Origin: an uncultured Thermomicrobiales bacterium
Lineage (GTDB): Bacteria; Chloroflexota; Chloroflexia; Thermomicrobiales; UBA6265
NCBI GenBank assembly: GCA_902806335.1
Contig: CADCWG010000086.1
Location: forward strand, 1-64,000
Direction: 5' to 3'
Length of the DNA: 64,000 bases
This document shows, piece after piece, positions 1 to 8,324 of the stretch (within the stretch, counting starts at the first letter, position 1; every line of letters starts with the position of its first letter). A program made the translations under genes and the position numbers. Below the pieces are notes generated by a model. That model did no database searches. It saw only the letters and a list, made by a program, of their open reading frames with translations, and was not told where the DNA came from.

Positions 1-171
1 TCGGCCCGATCCCCGTCCCCGGTCCCGCCGCAGACCGTGTGCCAACCCGACCCGCGTCGGACCCCGTCGGCCGGCCGAGCCGAAGAGGCGCCGGCTTGCC
101 GACGCCCCGCCCATCCGTTACGATCTGTATACAATTGGATGGCGGTTTCGTACCCGACGGAGGGGACGGCG

Positions 172-408
172 ATGCGGGTGGACGGCGCCAAGCTGCGCCG
201 GGCGCGGGAGCGGCGCCTGCTGACCCAGCCGGAGCTGGCGGCGCGGGCCGGGGTCATGGTCGCGACGGTGAGCCGCATCGAGAACGGGCTGCAGCAGCCG
301 CGGATCCCCACGCTCCGCAGGCTCACCGAGGCGCTGGGGATCGCCGCCGAGGAGGTGGCCGCGTGGGACGCCGAGGAGGGGGACGGGACGGGGCAGGCAG
401 CGACGTAA
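172..408 (+). CDS. Small XRE-family helix-turn-helix regulator
   Basis: This 78-residue protein is almost entirely one Cro/C1-type HTH_3 domain (about residues 7-62), with the recognition-helix region around ATVSRIENG at 31-39. I chose the ATG at 172 because GGAGGGG lies just upstream (about 159-165); a longer reading frame from 37 has no ribosome site and odd composition. It lies 110 bp upstream of the integrase in the same direction, the usual place for a repressor or excision-control gene of an integrative element, and that role is inferred. A TATACAAT-like -10 occurs at about 128-135. Confidence 0.75.
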   Translation: MRVDGAKLRRARERRLLTQPELAARAGVMVATVSRIENGLQQPRIPTLRRLTEALGIAAEEVAAWDAEEGDGTGQAAT

Positions 409-517
409 GGTAGCGCGCGGGCCCATCGTCGTGGCGGTCCTAGGCCCGCGGGGTCGGGCACGTCGGGGAGGACCGCTGGGGACCTGCGCGGCGAGCGCCG
501 ACGAACAGGAGCGACCG

Positions 518-1669
518 ATGGCGGAGACGCGGAAGAAGCGGGGCCAGAACGAGGGCGGGGTCTACCAGCGCAAGGACGGGCGCTGGGAGGCGCAGCTGAC
601 GGTCCCCGCCGCAGACGGGGGCAGGGCGGGGCGCCGCAGCTTCTACGGCCGCACCAAGGCCGAGGCGGTCCGGAAGCTGCGGGACGCCGAGCGGGACATA
701 ACTCGCGGCCTTCCCGTCGCCGACGGCCGCCTCACGGTGGGCGCTTACCTGGACCGGTGGCTGGAGGACGCGGTCGGGCCGACGGTCGCGCCCAAGACCT
801 ATGCCTCCTACTCCGACACCGTGCGCGTCCACCTCACCCCGTTGCTCGGGAGGATCGTCCTCGCCAAGCTCGGCCCCGCCGACGTGCAACGCCTGCTCGC
901 CGCGAAGAGCGCCGCCGGGTTGTCGCCCACGACGGTGGGCTACATCAGGACCGTGCTGCGCATCGCCCTCGGGCGCGCCGAGAAGTGGGGTCTGGTGGCC
1001 CGCAACGCCGCCGCGCTCGCCGACGCGCCCCGGCGGGCGCGCAGCGAGGTACGGCCGCTGACGCCGGCCGAGGCTCGGCGCCTGCTGCTGGAGGTCGAGG
1101 GGGACCGCCTGGAGGCGCTGTACCGCGTCGCCGTCTCGCTCGGCCTACGCATGGGGGAGGCGCTCGGACTCCGGTGGGAGGACGTGGACCTCGACGCCGG
1201 CGAGCTGCGCGTCGAGCGCGCGCTGCAGCGCGTCGGCGGCCAGCTCACCCTGAAGGAGCCGAAGACCGAGAAGAGCCGGCGCACCCTGACGCTGCCGCCC
1301 GCCCTCGCGCGCTCCCTCCGGGCGCACCGCGTCCGCCAGCTGGAGGAGCGCATGGCGGCCGGCCCCCGCTGGGAGGAGCGGGGTCTCGTCTTCACTACGG
1401 CGAAGGGGACGCCCCTCGAGCCGAGCAACGTGCTCAAGCGGTTCAAGGCGCACCTGGCCGCGGCCGGTCTGCCGCCGCAGCGGTTCCACGACCTCCGGCA
1501 CTGCGCGGCGTCGCTGCTGCTGGCGCAGGGGGTGCCGGCGCGCGTCGTGATGGACGTGCTGGGCCACACCCAGATCAGCACCACGATGGACCTCTACGCC
1601 CACGTCATGCCGGCCGCGCATCGCGAGGCGGCGGCCCGCATGGAGGAAATCCTCGGCGAAACGGGGTAG
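518..1669 (+). CDS. Tyrosine recombinase / phage-type integrase
   Basis: The 383-residue protein is a site-specific tyrosine recombinase. It has an AP2-like arm-binding N-terminus (about 12-65, containing YQRKDGRWEAQL), a SAM-like core-binding domain (about 72-165) and a C-terminal catalytic domain. The catalytic set is visible: Arg211 in GLRMGEAL, a Lys near 249-252, His324-x-x-Arg327 in HDLRH, His350 in LGHT and nucleophile Tyr360 in LYAHV. I chose the ATG at 518, preceded by AGGAG at about 506; in-frame codons upstream to 431 look non-coding. It is the last gene before tRNA-Gln(CUG), whose 3' end faces it, as expected for an element integrated at that tRNA. The gene looks complete. Confidence 0.93.
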   Translation: MAETRKKRGQNEGGVYQRKDGRWEAQLTVPAADGGRAGRRSFYGRTKAEAVRKLRDAERDITRGLPVADGRLTVGAYLDRWLEDAVGPTVAPKTYASYSDTVRVHLTPLLGRIVLAKLGPADVQRLLAAKSAAGLSPTTVGYIRTVLRIALGRAEKWGLVARNAAALADAPRRARSEVRPLTPAEARRLLLEVEGDRLEALYRVAVSLGLRMGEALGLRWEDVDLDAGELRVERALQRVGGQLTLKEPKTEKSRRTLTLPPALARSLRAHRVRQLEERMAAGPRWEERGLVFTTAKGTPLEPSNVLKRFKAHLAAAGLPPQRFHDLRHCAASLLLAQGVPARVVMDVLGHTQISTTMDLYAHVMPAAHREAAARMEEILGETG

Positions 1670-1744
1670 CGGGGCAACCTGGGGCGCGGAGACGGCGGCG
1701 GCGAACCCGCCCGATTGCCGTCACGGTTGCCGTCAGGACGCGAG

Positions 1745-1780
1745 GAGGGCCGGTCGGCTAGCCGACCGGCCCTCGTATTT
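1745..1780 (+). terminator. Perfect 30-bp palindrome, probable integrase terminator
   Basis: Bases 1745-1774 form a perfect palindrome whose centre is GGCTAGCC. As RNA it gives a 13-bp GC-rich hairpin with a CUAG loop, followed by GTATTT. It begins 75 bp after the integrase stop, consistent with a Rho-independent terminator, although the U-tract is short. A recombinase-related site is an alternative, since it lies between the integrase and the tRNA. Confidence 0.55.
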
Positions 1781-1805
1781 GCCGCACTGCCATGCGGATT
1801 TCCAG

Positions 1806-1879
1806 TGGCTGGGCTGCAGGGATTCGAACCCCAACTACCTGATCCAGAGTCAGGCGTCCTACCGTTAGACGACAGCCCA
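1806..1879 (-). tRNA. tRNA-Gln (anticodon CUG), CCA encoded
   Basis: On the minus strand the cloverleaf has acceptor TGGGCTG paired with CAGCCCA, a TTCGAAT T-loop, and anticodon stem CCTGA/TCAGG around loop CTCTGGA (anticodon CTG). Discriminator G and CCA are encoded at 1809-1806. The other three tRNAs in the window do not encode CCA. The 3' end faces the integrase, so this gene is the likely attachment site. Confidence 0.95.
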
Positions 1880-1890
1880 TCGCGCCAGAC

Positions 1891-1919
1891 AGTCTACCAA
1901 AGGGGGCGGGGAGCGTCCA
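1891..1919 (-). promoter_or_regulatory. Promoter of tRNA-Gln
   Basis: Reading the minus strand, TGGACG (1919-1914), a 17-bp spacer and TAGACT (1896-1891) precede the tRNA by 12 bp. TG at the extended -10 position (TGGTAGACT) strengthens it. Confidence 0.5.
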
Positions 1920-1948
1920 CGTTCTGTCGGGCGTGCTGGCGTCGCGGC

Positions 1949-2875
1949 CTACGGCGCCGCCCCTGCCAGCGTCGCCCGGAACCCCGCGGCCGGCATGCGC
2001 GCGACGCCGTCCAGGGAGCCGGTGAGCTGGGCGAACCCGGCGGCGACCGTGTTCCGGGCAAGGACGAGGGACGTCACGGGGCCGGTGCCGCCGGGGACGG
2101 GGGTGATCGCGCCCGCGTGCCCGAGCAGCTCGTCGTAGGCCGCGTCCCCGACCAGCCGGTCACCGACGACGTTGGTCCCGAAGTCGAGCACCGTCGTCCC
2201 GGCACGCACCATATCCCGGGTGAGGAGGCCGGCCCGGCCGGCGGCGACCGCGACCACATCGCCCTGGCGGCAAATGTCGGCGAGGTGTCGTGTGCGACGG
2301 TGGCAGACGGTCACGGTGGCGTCGCGGGCGGTCAACATCGTCGCCAGCGGCGCCCCGACCACCGAGCTGCGACCGATCACCACGACGTGGGCGCCGGCGA
2401 TCTCCACCCCGTGGTGGTCGAGGAGCTCGATGCCGCCCCGCGGGCAGGCGGGCGGCAGGGTAGGCAGCCCGAGCCGGAGGCGGCCGACGCTGGACGCGGC
2501 GATGCCGTCGATGTCCTTGAGGGGCGCGAGGGTGTCGACGACGAGCTCCTGCCGGAGGTGCCTGGGGAGCGGCATCAGGACCAGGACGCCGGTGATCTCC
2601 CCACCCTCGTTGAGGCGCCGGAGTGTCGCGACCAGGCCGGAGGCGGTGGCCGTCGGCGAGAGGTCGAAGGGCCGGTGGGTGACGCCGACGCGGGCACAGG
2701 CGCGGACGATCGACCCGCGGTAGGCGACGGACTCGGGCGCGCTGCCCACCATCACCGTCGCGAGCACGGGGGAGCGTCCCCCGGCCGCGATCAGGGCGTC
2801 GATGCCCGTCGCGATCTGCTCGCGCAGCACGGCGGCCAGGGGCGCGCCTCGCAGGATCCTGGTCTCGGTCGTCAC
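1949..2875 (-). CDS. folD: FolD-family methylenetetrahydrofolate dehydrogenase, cyclohydrolase residues altered
   Basis: The 308-residue protein belongs to the FolD family, which interconverts 5,10-methylene-THF, methenyl-THF and 10-formyl-THF. Family landmarks are KDIDG (120-124), CPRGGIELL, the Rossmann motif VVVIGRSSVVGAPLA and ITPVPGGTGPVT. Tyr52 is present, but the catalytic lysine four residues later is Ile56 and the active-site glutamine of the usual GxLVQLPLP is Leu100 (GVLVLMPLP). In studied FolD/MTHFD enzymes that lysine is essential for cyclohydrolase activity, so this copy may be dehydrogenase-only or diverged. The GTG start at 2875 has AGGGAGGAG upstream. It stands alone, near but not joined to the one-carbon genes further right. 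Confidence 0.88.
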   Translation of the reverse strand: MTTETRILRGAPLAAVLREQIATGIDALIAAGGRSPVLATVMVGSAPESVAYRGSIVRACARVGVTHRPFDLSPTATASGLVATLRRLNEGGEITGVLVLMPLPRHLRQELVVDTLAPLKDIDGIAASSVGRLRLGLPTLPPACPRGGIELLDHHGVEIAGAHVVVIGRSSVVGAPLATMLTARDATVTVCHRRTRHLADICRQGDVVAVAAGRAGLLTRDMVRAGTTVLDFGTNVVGDRLVGDAAYDELLGHAGAITPVPGGTGPVTSLVLARNTVAAGFAQLTGSLDGVARMPAAGFRATLAGAAP

Positions 2876-2895
2876 GGGCGGGTTGGCTCCTCCCT

Positions 2896-3719
2896 TATCC
2901 GGCGTACCTCGGGCGACGGTCCGGCGGGACGGGGTGAGCCGTCACCCGGGTCCCTGGAGGGGAGCGGTCGCCGGGAACCGGACCCCGAGCTCGGGTCACG
3001 AGCCGTCTGTTCCGGCCCGCTGCTCCGTCGGCATCGGCGGCGCGGCGCGCACGGCGCGGAGCGTCGAGGGACGTCGCACCTCTCCATCTCGTCGCTTCCG
3101 CGCCGCCGGTCGGCGTCGGCGTCGTCCGCCGCGGTCGCGACCCAAAGGTACACGACGCGGCACGCCGGTCCCGGATCGACGCGAGCTTCGCGTGCACCCT
3201 GGCGTCGACCCGATGGGCGTGAGGTGGCTTCCCGCGAGGTGAGAGCGGTGACACCAATGACACAGGGGTTCCCAGTAGTGAGAAGCGGGGACCGCGACGG
3301 CCGGGTGGTGGGTTGACCTCGCTACCCCGGCCAGCCGGCGGCCGTCGCCGGCCCGGGGGAATGTGGACGGACCGTGTGGACACGGCTCCCTCTCCCCGTG
3401 CTGGGCCGCCGCGCCCGCTCGTTGGCCGTCGTCCTGAGGCAGGCACTGGCGTTTCGGCTGCCGACCCCCACGTCCCGCACAGGTGGCCCTCGAGGCCCTA
3501 CAGCGGCTCCGGAGGGCCATTCGGAGCAGTAACGAGCCGTCCGCGCCGCCCAGGAACCCGCCACCCGACCGCGGACCAGGTGGCTCAGCCACCAAAATGA
3601 CACCGATGAGACGCAGTCCATCGCGGTGTCGTTATTTGCATCGGCCGGTTCAGTACCGTCCTGCGAGTGGCATTTAGTGGGGTCACTTCGTGGGTCCGGT
3701 GGAGAACTGTCCGAATCGG
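2896..3719. other. Gene-poor interval between folD and the XRE gene
   Basis: I see no reading frame with convincing coding character or a ribosome site. The only structure noted is TGACACC-type repeats (GTGACACCAATGACAC at about 3248 and ATGACACCGATGAGAC at about 3597), possibly operator half-sites but unproven. Confidence 0.4.
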
Positions 3720-3748
3720 TTGACGGGGAGGCAACGAGCCGCTACTAT
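3720..3748 (+). promoter_or_regulatory. Sigma70-type promoter of the XRE gene
   Basis: TTGACG (3720-3725), a 17-bp spacer and TACTAT (3743-3748) sit 63 bp upstream of the GTG start at 3812. The GC-poor -10 stands out in this GC-rich DNA. Confidence 0.6.
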
Positions 3749-3811
3749 GATGTCAGTGAGGCACCCCCGCATGTGACTCCTGGACACAGAGCAGCGAGTC
3801 GGAGGTTATCG

Positions 3812-4285
3812 GTGACTGCCAGGCAACGGGGGGAGCGGATGGGCATCGCAGGGATGGGCGGCGGCCGACCGGCGGACCGGGGCGAGTTCGCCGCCGCCCT
3901 CAAGGCCGCCCGCGAGGTCGCGGGCGTCTCGCAGAGCAAGCTGGCCGAGCGCGCCGGCTTCGACCACAGCTACGTGAGCCGCCTGGAGAGCGGCGCCCGG
4001 ACGCCGACCCGGGAGGCAGTGCTCCAGCTGGCGGACGCGCTCGGGGTCGACGGCGCCGGCCGCGACGGGCTGCTGGCGGCCGCGGGGTTCCTGCCGCGGG
4101 AGGTCAACAGCCTCCTCACGGCGGAGCCCGAGGTCACGGAGGTCCTCGATCTCCTGCGCAACGAAGCCGTGCCGGAGCGCTTCCGCTCGATCATGCGGGC
4201 GCAGCTGCGCCTGCTCGCCGAGCAGGCCCGCTTCACGCTCGATCCGACGCCCCGGGACGGCGGCATGTCGGGATTCGCCGCCTGA
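3812..4285 (+). CDS. XRE-family regulator with C-terminal extension
   Basis: The 157-residue protein has an HTH_3 domain at about 26-80 (AALKAAREVAGVSQSKLAERAG, then HSYVSRLESGARTPTREAV), followed by a helical segment of about 70 residues that I do not recognise. I chose the GTG at 3812 because GGAGG (3801-3805) lies six bases upstream; an ATG at 3839 behind GGGGGGAG is also possible. A good promoter precedes it. The gene stands alone within about 2.3 kb of otherwise non-coding DNA beside folD and the integrated element, so its target is unknown. The domain arrangement resembles small Chloroflexi/actinobacterial XRE regulators. Confidence 0.82.
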   Translation: MTARQRGERMGIAGMGGGRPADRGEFAAALKAAREVAGVSQSKLAERAGFDHSYVSRLESGARTPTREAVLQLADALGVDGAGRDGLLAAAGFLPREVNSLLTAEPEVTEVLDLLRNEAVPERFRSIMRAQLRLLAEQARFTLDPTPRDGGMSGFAA

Positions 4286-5226
4286 CCGCTGGGACGAGCG
4301 TCCACTCCTCGCGGTGACTGCTCTCGGGCGGCGCCGCGAGGGGTGAGGACGGTCGTTCGATGTCAGCGACGCTTGGAAAGGAAGGTTTGCTCAACCTGGC
4401 GTGGCGACCTTCCCCGTGTCTGGCGCCCTGGTTCCCAAGGCGAGGGAAACGTTTCATCATTCGGCCTGGCCCGTCGGTCGAGCGGCCGATGTGATCCAGA
4501 GGCCGCACGGAGCGTCGGACCCCGGCCCGTCGACTCCCGCCCGTCAGTTGTGCGCCGATGCGGCGCAATCGCCTCGCCGATTCCGCGGGACGACGCGTCG
4601 AACACCGTTGGACGTTCAATCCCTGAACGTCGCGCAGCGGTCGCACGTGCAGGCGTGGCTGCCGATCCCCGGCGACGGTCGATCGCCAACGCCGCGGCGC
4701 CGCCCGACACGTCTCGCGGGAAGCGGCTGCGGGGATAGCGGCGCCGCCTCGTGCGTTCCATGAGCCCCGACCCCGGAGACAGGGCTCTGCCTGGGCTCCA
4801 TCCGCGGCTAAGCTCGTGGCGGAGGTCCGGCCGGGACTGTCCGCTTAAGGGAGACGGTGGGTCGACGGTTGGGTAGACGCGACGGGGTGGGGCTGGCCGA
4901 CCAGCCGTCGCCACCGCCGGGCCCGAGGAAGGGTCGCGCGGAGCCAACGCTGCTCCGGCACTAGGGCCGGTCCCGGCTTGGATTGGCGGGTAATTGGCGG
5001 CCGCCAATCGTTGGCGCCGGATGCAGCCCGGAGTTGACTAGCCCTCCGGTGGTCGCGTCCTCCTGGCTCGCCTGCTACGATGCGCTCCCGCTCGGCGTCC
5101 GTTCTCCCCCCCGGCATCGGACCGGCCCCTCCCGCCTCGTACCTGTTCGGCGATCCGGCCCGCGCCGGCGCCCCCGAGCCGGAGGCCGCGAGGCCGCGCC
5201 GGAGGACCTGCGGGCGCCGTGCCCGC
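4286..5226. other. Long non-coding interval upstream of dnaE
   Basis: About 940 bp with no convincing gene on either strand: open frames here show no codon-position bias, domain or ribosome site. It contains a weak GGAAGGT/ACCTTCC inverted repeat (4380-4413) and the palindrome cluster listed separately. I see no tmRNA, SRP or RNase P motif. Confidence 0.4.
4982..5008. repeat. ATTGGCGG repeat and 16-bp palindrome upstream of dnaE
   Basis: ATTGGCGG occurs at 4982-4989 and again at 4993-5000, where it joins its reverse complement CCGCCAAT to give a perfect 16-bp palindrome (4993-5008). A related TTGGCGCC follows at 5011. The spacing suits a dimeric DNA-binding protein, and position (about 230 bp before dnaE) suggests an operator. 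Confidence 0.4.
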
Positions 5227-5240
5227 GGAGGGACCGCCCG

Positions 5241-8200
5241 TTGGCCGAGTTCGCCCACCTCCACCTGCACACCGAGTTCTCGCTCCTCGACGGGATGGGG
5301 CGGATCGACGAGTACCTCACCCGCGCCAAGGAGACCGGCCTCCACCACCTGGCGGTGACCGACCACGGCGTGATGTACGCGGCGATGGACTGGTACAAGG
5401 CGGGCCGCAAGGCCGGTCTCCACCCGATCGTCGGGATGGAGGCCTACCTCGCCGAAGGCAGCGCCCGCGCCAAGGAGCGCAAGTCCTACCACCTGCTCCT
5501 CCTCGCCGAGAACGAGACCGGTTACCGCAACCTGCTCAAGCTGGCCACCAAGGCCAGCCTCGAGGGCTTCTATTACCGGCCCCGGATCGACCTCGAGTGG
5601 CTCGCCGAGCACAGTACCGGGATCATCGGCACCTCTGCCTGCCTGGGCGGTCCGGTCGCCAACAACTTCCTCCACGGCCGCCCGGATCTGGCGCGCGACT
5701 ACGCCGGCAAGCTCGCCGAGATCTTCGGCCCGGACCGGTTCTACATCGAGGTCCAGGACCACGGGATCAAGGAGCAGATCGAGACCAACCGGCAGCTGAT
5801 CCCGCTGGCCCGGGAGCTCGGGCTGCCGCTGGTGGCGACGAACGACGTCCACTACTGCAATCAGCAGGACCACTCCGCTCAGGACCTCCTGGTCTGCGTC
5901 CAGACCAACTCGACTCTCAGCGACCCGAAGCGGCTCAAGTCGGAGAGCGACCAGCTCTACCTGAAGGGGCCGGACGAGATGGCTCTCGTCTTCGGCGAAC
6001 TGCCGGAGGCCCTCTCGAATACGGTCCGCATCGCGGAGATGTGCGACCTCAACCTCGACTTCACCGGCTACCACATGCCGCACTTCGAGGTGCCGGCGGG
6101 GGAGACGCCCGAGAGCCACCTCGAGGCGCTCGTCCGGGCCGGATGTCGGCGCAAGTACGGGCACTACGGCGGGGCGGTCGGCGAGCGCCTCAGTTACGAG
6201 CTCGGCGTGATCGCCTCGATGGGGTTCACCAACTACTTCCTGGTCGTGTGGGATTTCGTCCGCTTCGCCAAGGAGCGGGGCATCCTCGTCGGGCCCGGCC
6301 GGGGGTCGGCGGCCGGCAGCATCGTCACCTACGCCCTCGACATCACGGCCCTCGACCCGCTCAAGTACGACCTGATCTTCGAGCGCTTCCTCAACCCGTC
6401 GCGCATCTCGATGCCCGACATCGACATCGACTTCGCCGACGACCGCCGCGCCGAGGTGATCGACTACGTCGTCAAGAAGTACGGCGACGACCGCGTCGCC
6501 CAGATCGTGACCTTCGGCACGATGGCCGCCAAAGCGTCGGTCCGCGACTGCGGCCGGGCGATGGGCCTCAGCTTCGCCGAGACCGACCGGGTCGCGAAGC
6601 TGATCCCGGTCGGCCCGGGGATCACGATCGAGTCGGCGATGGCCAAGGTGCCCGAGCTGCAGGCACTCTACGACGCCGACGGCGGGGTCCGGGAGCTGAT
6701 CGACGCCGCGCGCAAGGTCGAGGGGATCGCCCGCCACTCGTCCACCCACGCCGCCGGGGTGGTGATCTCGCGCGACCCGCTCGTCCAGCACGTGCCCCTC
6801 CAGCGCGCCGGCGGCAAGAGCGAGGGGGAAATCACCACCCAGTACCCCCAGGGGCAGCTCGAGGCGCTGGGGCTGCTCAAGATGGACTTTCTCGGGCTGA
6901 AGACCCTGACCGTGCTCGGCAAGGCGGTCGAGCTGATCAACGCCCGCGGGCACGACCTCACCATCGAGACGATCCCCCTCGACGACCCGAAGAGCTACGA
7001 GGTGCTCGGCAAGGGCGAGACGGTCGGCGTCTTCCAGCTAGAAGGCGGGATGACGACCCGGATGACGGTCGACGTCCAGCCGAACTCGTTCGAGGATCTG
7101 ATCGCGCTGATGGCGTTGATCCGCCCGGGCCCGATGGAGATGGCGCCCGACTACATCGCCCGCAAGCACGGCCGGACCGAGATCGAGTACATGCACCCGG
7201 ACATGGAGTCGATCCTCGCCGAGACCTACGGCGTGGCGCTCTACCAGGAGCAGGTGATCCGGATCGCCAACGTGCTCGCCGGCTTCTCGATGGCCGAGGG
7301 CGACGGCCTGCGGAAGGCGATGGGCAAGAAGCTGCCCGAGGAGATGGCCAAGTACCGCGACCGGTTCGTCGGTGGGTGCGTGGAGCACGGCCTGACCAAG
7401 CAGCTCGGCGGCGCGATCTTCGACATGATCGAGCGCTTCGCCGGCTACGGGTTCAACAAGGCCCACAGCGCCGCCTACGCCGTGATCGCCGCCCAGACCG
7501 CCTACCTGAAGGCCAACTTCCCGGTCGAGTTCATGGCGGCCGCCCTGTCGACCGACATCGGCGCCAGCGACAAGATCGTCTTCAACATCGCCGAGTGCCG
7601 ACGCGCCAAGATCCCCGTGCTCCCGCCCGACGTCAACGCGAGCGACCACGACTTCGGCGTCGAGGACCTCGGCGACGGCGGGACGGCGGTCCGGTTCGGC
7701 CTCGGCGCGGTCAAGAACGCGGGCGAGGCGGCCGTTCGGGCCCTGGTCGCCGCCCGGGCGGAGCTACCGGGCGGCCGCTTCGCGGACCTCGAGAGCTTCT
7801 GCGACGCGGTCGACTGGTCGGTGGTCAACAAGCGGACCGTCGAATGCCTGGCCCGCTGCGGCGCGCTCGACGGGTTCGGTCCCCGCTCCGCCGTGCTCGC
7901 CGCCCTCGACAACGCGATCGCCGCCGGGCAGCGCCGCCAGAAGGCCAGCGCGCGGGGCCAGATCGGGCTCTTCGACCTGGGCGGGGCAGCGCCGGCCGCC
8001 GCGTCGGGGCCGGTTGGGCTGCCGGAGGTGCCCCCCCTGCCGAGGAAGGACCTGCTGACCTGGGAGAAGGAGCTGCTCGGGCTCTACCTCAGCGACCACC
8101 CGCTCAACGACGTGTTCGGCGACGGGGTGCCGTCCGGACTGGCCCAGATCGTCGAACTCCCGCAGCGCACACCCGGCGAGAAGGTCAAAGTGGTCGGCAT

Positions 8201-8324
8201 GATCGCCGGCATCCGCCGCATCACGACCAAGACGAACCGCACCATGGCGATCATCGACCTCGAGGACCTGACCGGGAACATCGAGTTGGTCGCGTTCCCG
8301 GAGTGCTACGAGAGCCACGCCTAG
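5241..8324 (+). CDS. dnaE: DNA polymerase III subunit alpha, ended early by an in-frame TAG
   Basis: This is the replicative polymerase catalytic subunit. The PHP domain starts at once (HLHLHTEFSLLDG, residues 6-18), and the polymerase active-site acidic residues lie in PDIDIDF (Asp393, Asp395). GQIGLF at 906-911 matches the internal beta-clamp-binding motif. I chose the TTG at 5241 because GGAGGGA (5227-5233) lies seven bases upstream and homology starts there. The frame reaches a TAG at 8322-8324 inside the OB domain after 1027 codons, then stays open in the same frame to 8735 with clear DnaE C-terminal sequence; the uninterrupted length of 1164 residues is normal for the family. Changing one base (GAG or CAG to TAG) would explain it. 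It could be a sequencing error, a real truncation keeping polymerase and clamp motifs, or stop-codon readthrough. Confidence 0.92.
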   Translation: MAEFAHLHLHTEFSLLDGMGRIDEYLTRAKETGLHHLAVTDHGVMYAAMDWYKAGRKAGLHPIVGMEAYLAEGSARAKERKSYHLLLLAENETGYRNLLKLATKASLEGFYYRPRIDLEWLAEHSTGIIGTSACLGGPVANNFLHGRPDLARDYAGKLAEIFGPDRFYIEVQDHGIKEQIETNRQLIPLARELGLPLVATNDVHYCNQQDHSAQDLLVCVQTNSTLSDPKRLKSESDQLYLKGPDEMALVFGELPEALSNTVRIAEMCDLNLDFTGYHMPHFEVPAGETPESHLEALVRAGCRRKYGHYGGAVGERLSYELGVIASMGFTNYFLVVWDFVRFAKERGILVGPGRGSAAGSIVTYALDITALDPLKYDLIFERFLNPSRISMPDIDIDFADDRRAEVIDYVVKKYGDDRVAQIVTFGTMAAKASVRDCGRAMGLSFAETDRVAKLIPVGPGITIESAMAKVPELQALYDADGGVRELIDAARKVEGIARHSSTHAAGVVISRDPLVQHVPLQRAGGKSEGEITTQYPQGQLEALGLLKMDFLGLKTLTVLGKAVELINARGHDLTIETIPLDDPKSYEVLGKGETVGVFQLEGGMTTRMTVDVQPNSFEDLIALMALIRPGPMEMAPDYIARKHGRTEIEYMHPDMESILAETYGVALYQEQVIRIANVLAGFSMAEGDGLRKAMGKKLPEEMAKYRDRFVGGCVEHGLTKQLGGAIFDMIERFAGYGFNKAHSAAYAVIAAQTAYLKANFPVEFMAAALSTDIGASDKIVFNIAECRRAKIPVLPPDVNASDHDFGVEDLGDGGTAVRFGLGAVKNAGEAAVRALVAARAELPGGRFADLESFCDAVDWSVVNKRTVECLARCGALDGFGPRSAVLAALDNAIAAGQRRQKASARGQIGLFDLGGAAPAAASGPVGLPEVPPLPRKDLLTWEKELLGLYLSDHPLNDVFGDGVPSGLAQIVELPQRTPGEKVKVVGMIAGIRRITTKTNRTMAIIDLEDLTGNIELVAFPECYESHA

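Noticed and set aside
4845-6953. Minus-strand open frame of about 700 codons over the dnaE start
   Set aside because: Antisense shadow of dnaE; it gives no recognisable protein.
8322-8324. TAG in dnaE read as selenocysteine/pyrrolysine-type recoding
   Set aside because: UAG is used as an ordinary terminator in many genes here (integrase, der, gcvPA) and no pyl genes or recoding structure are visible.
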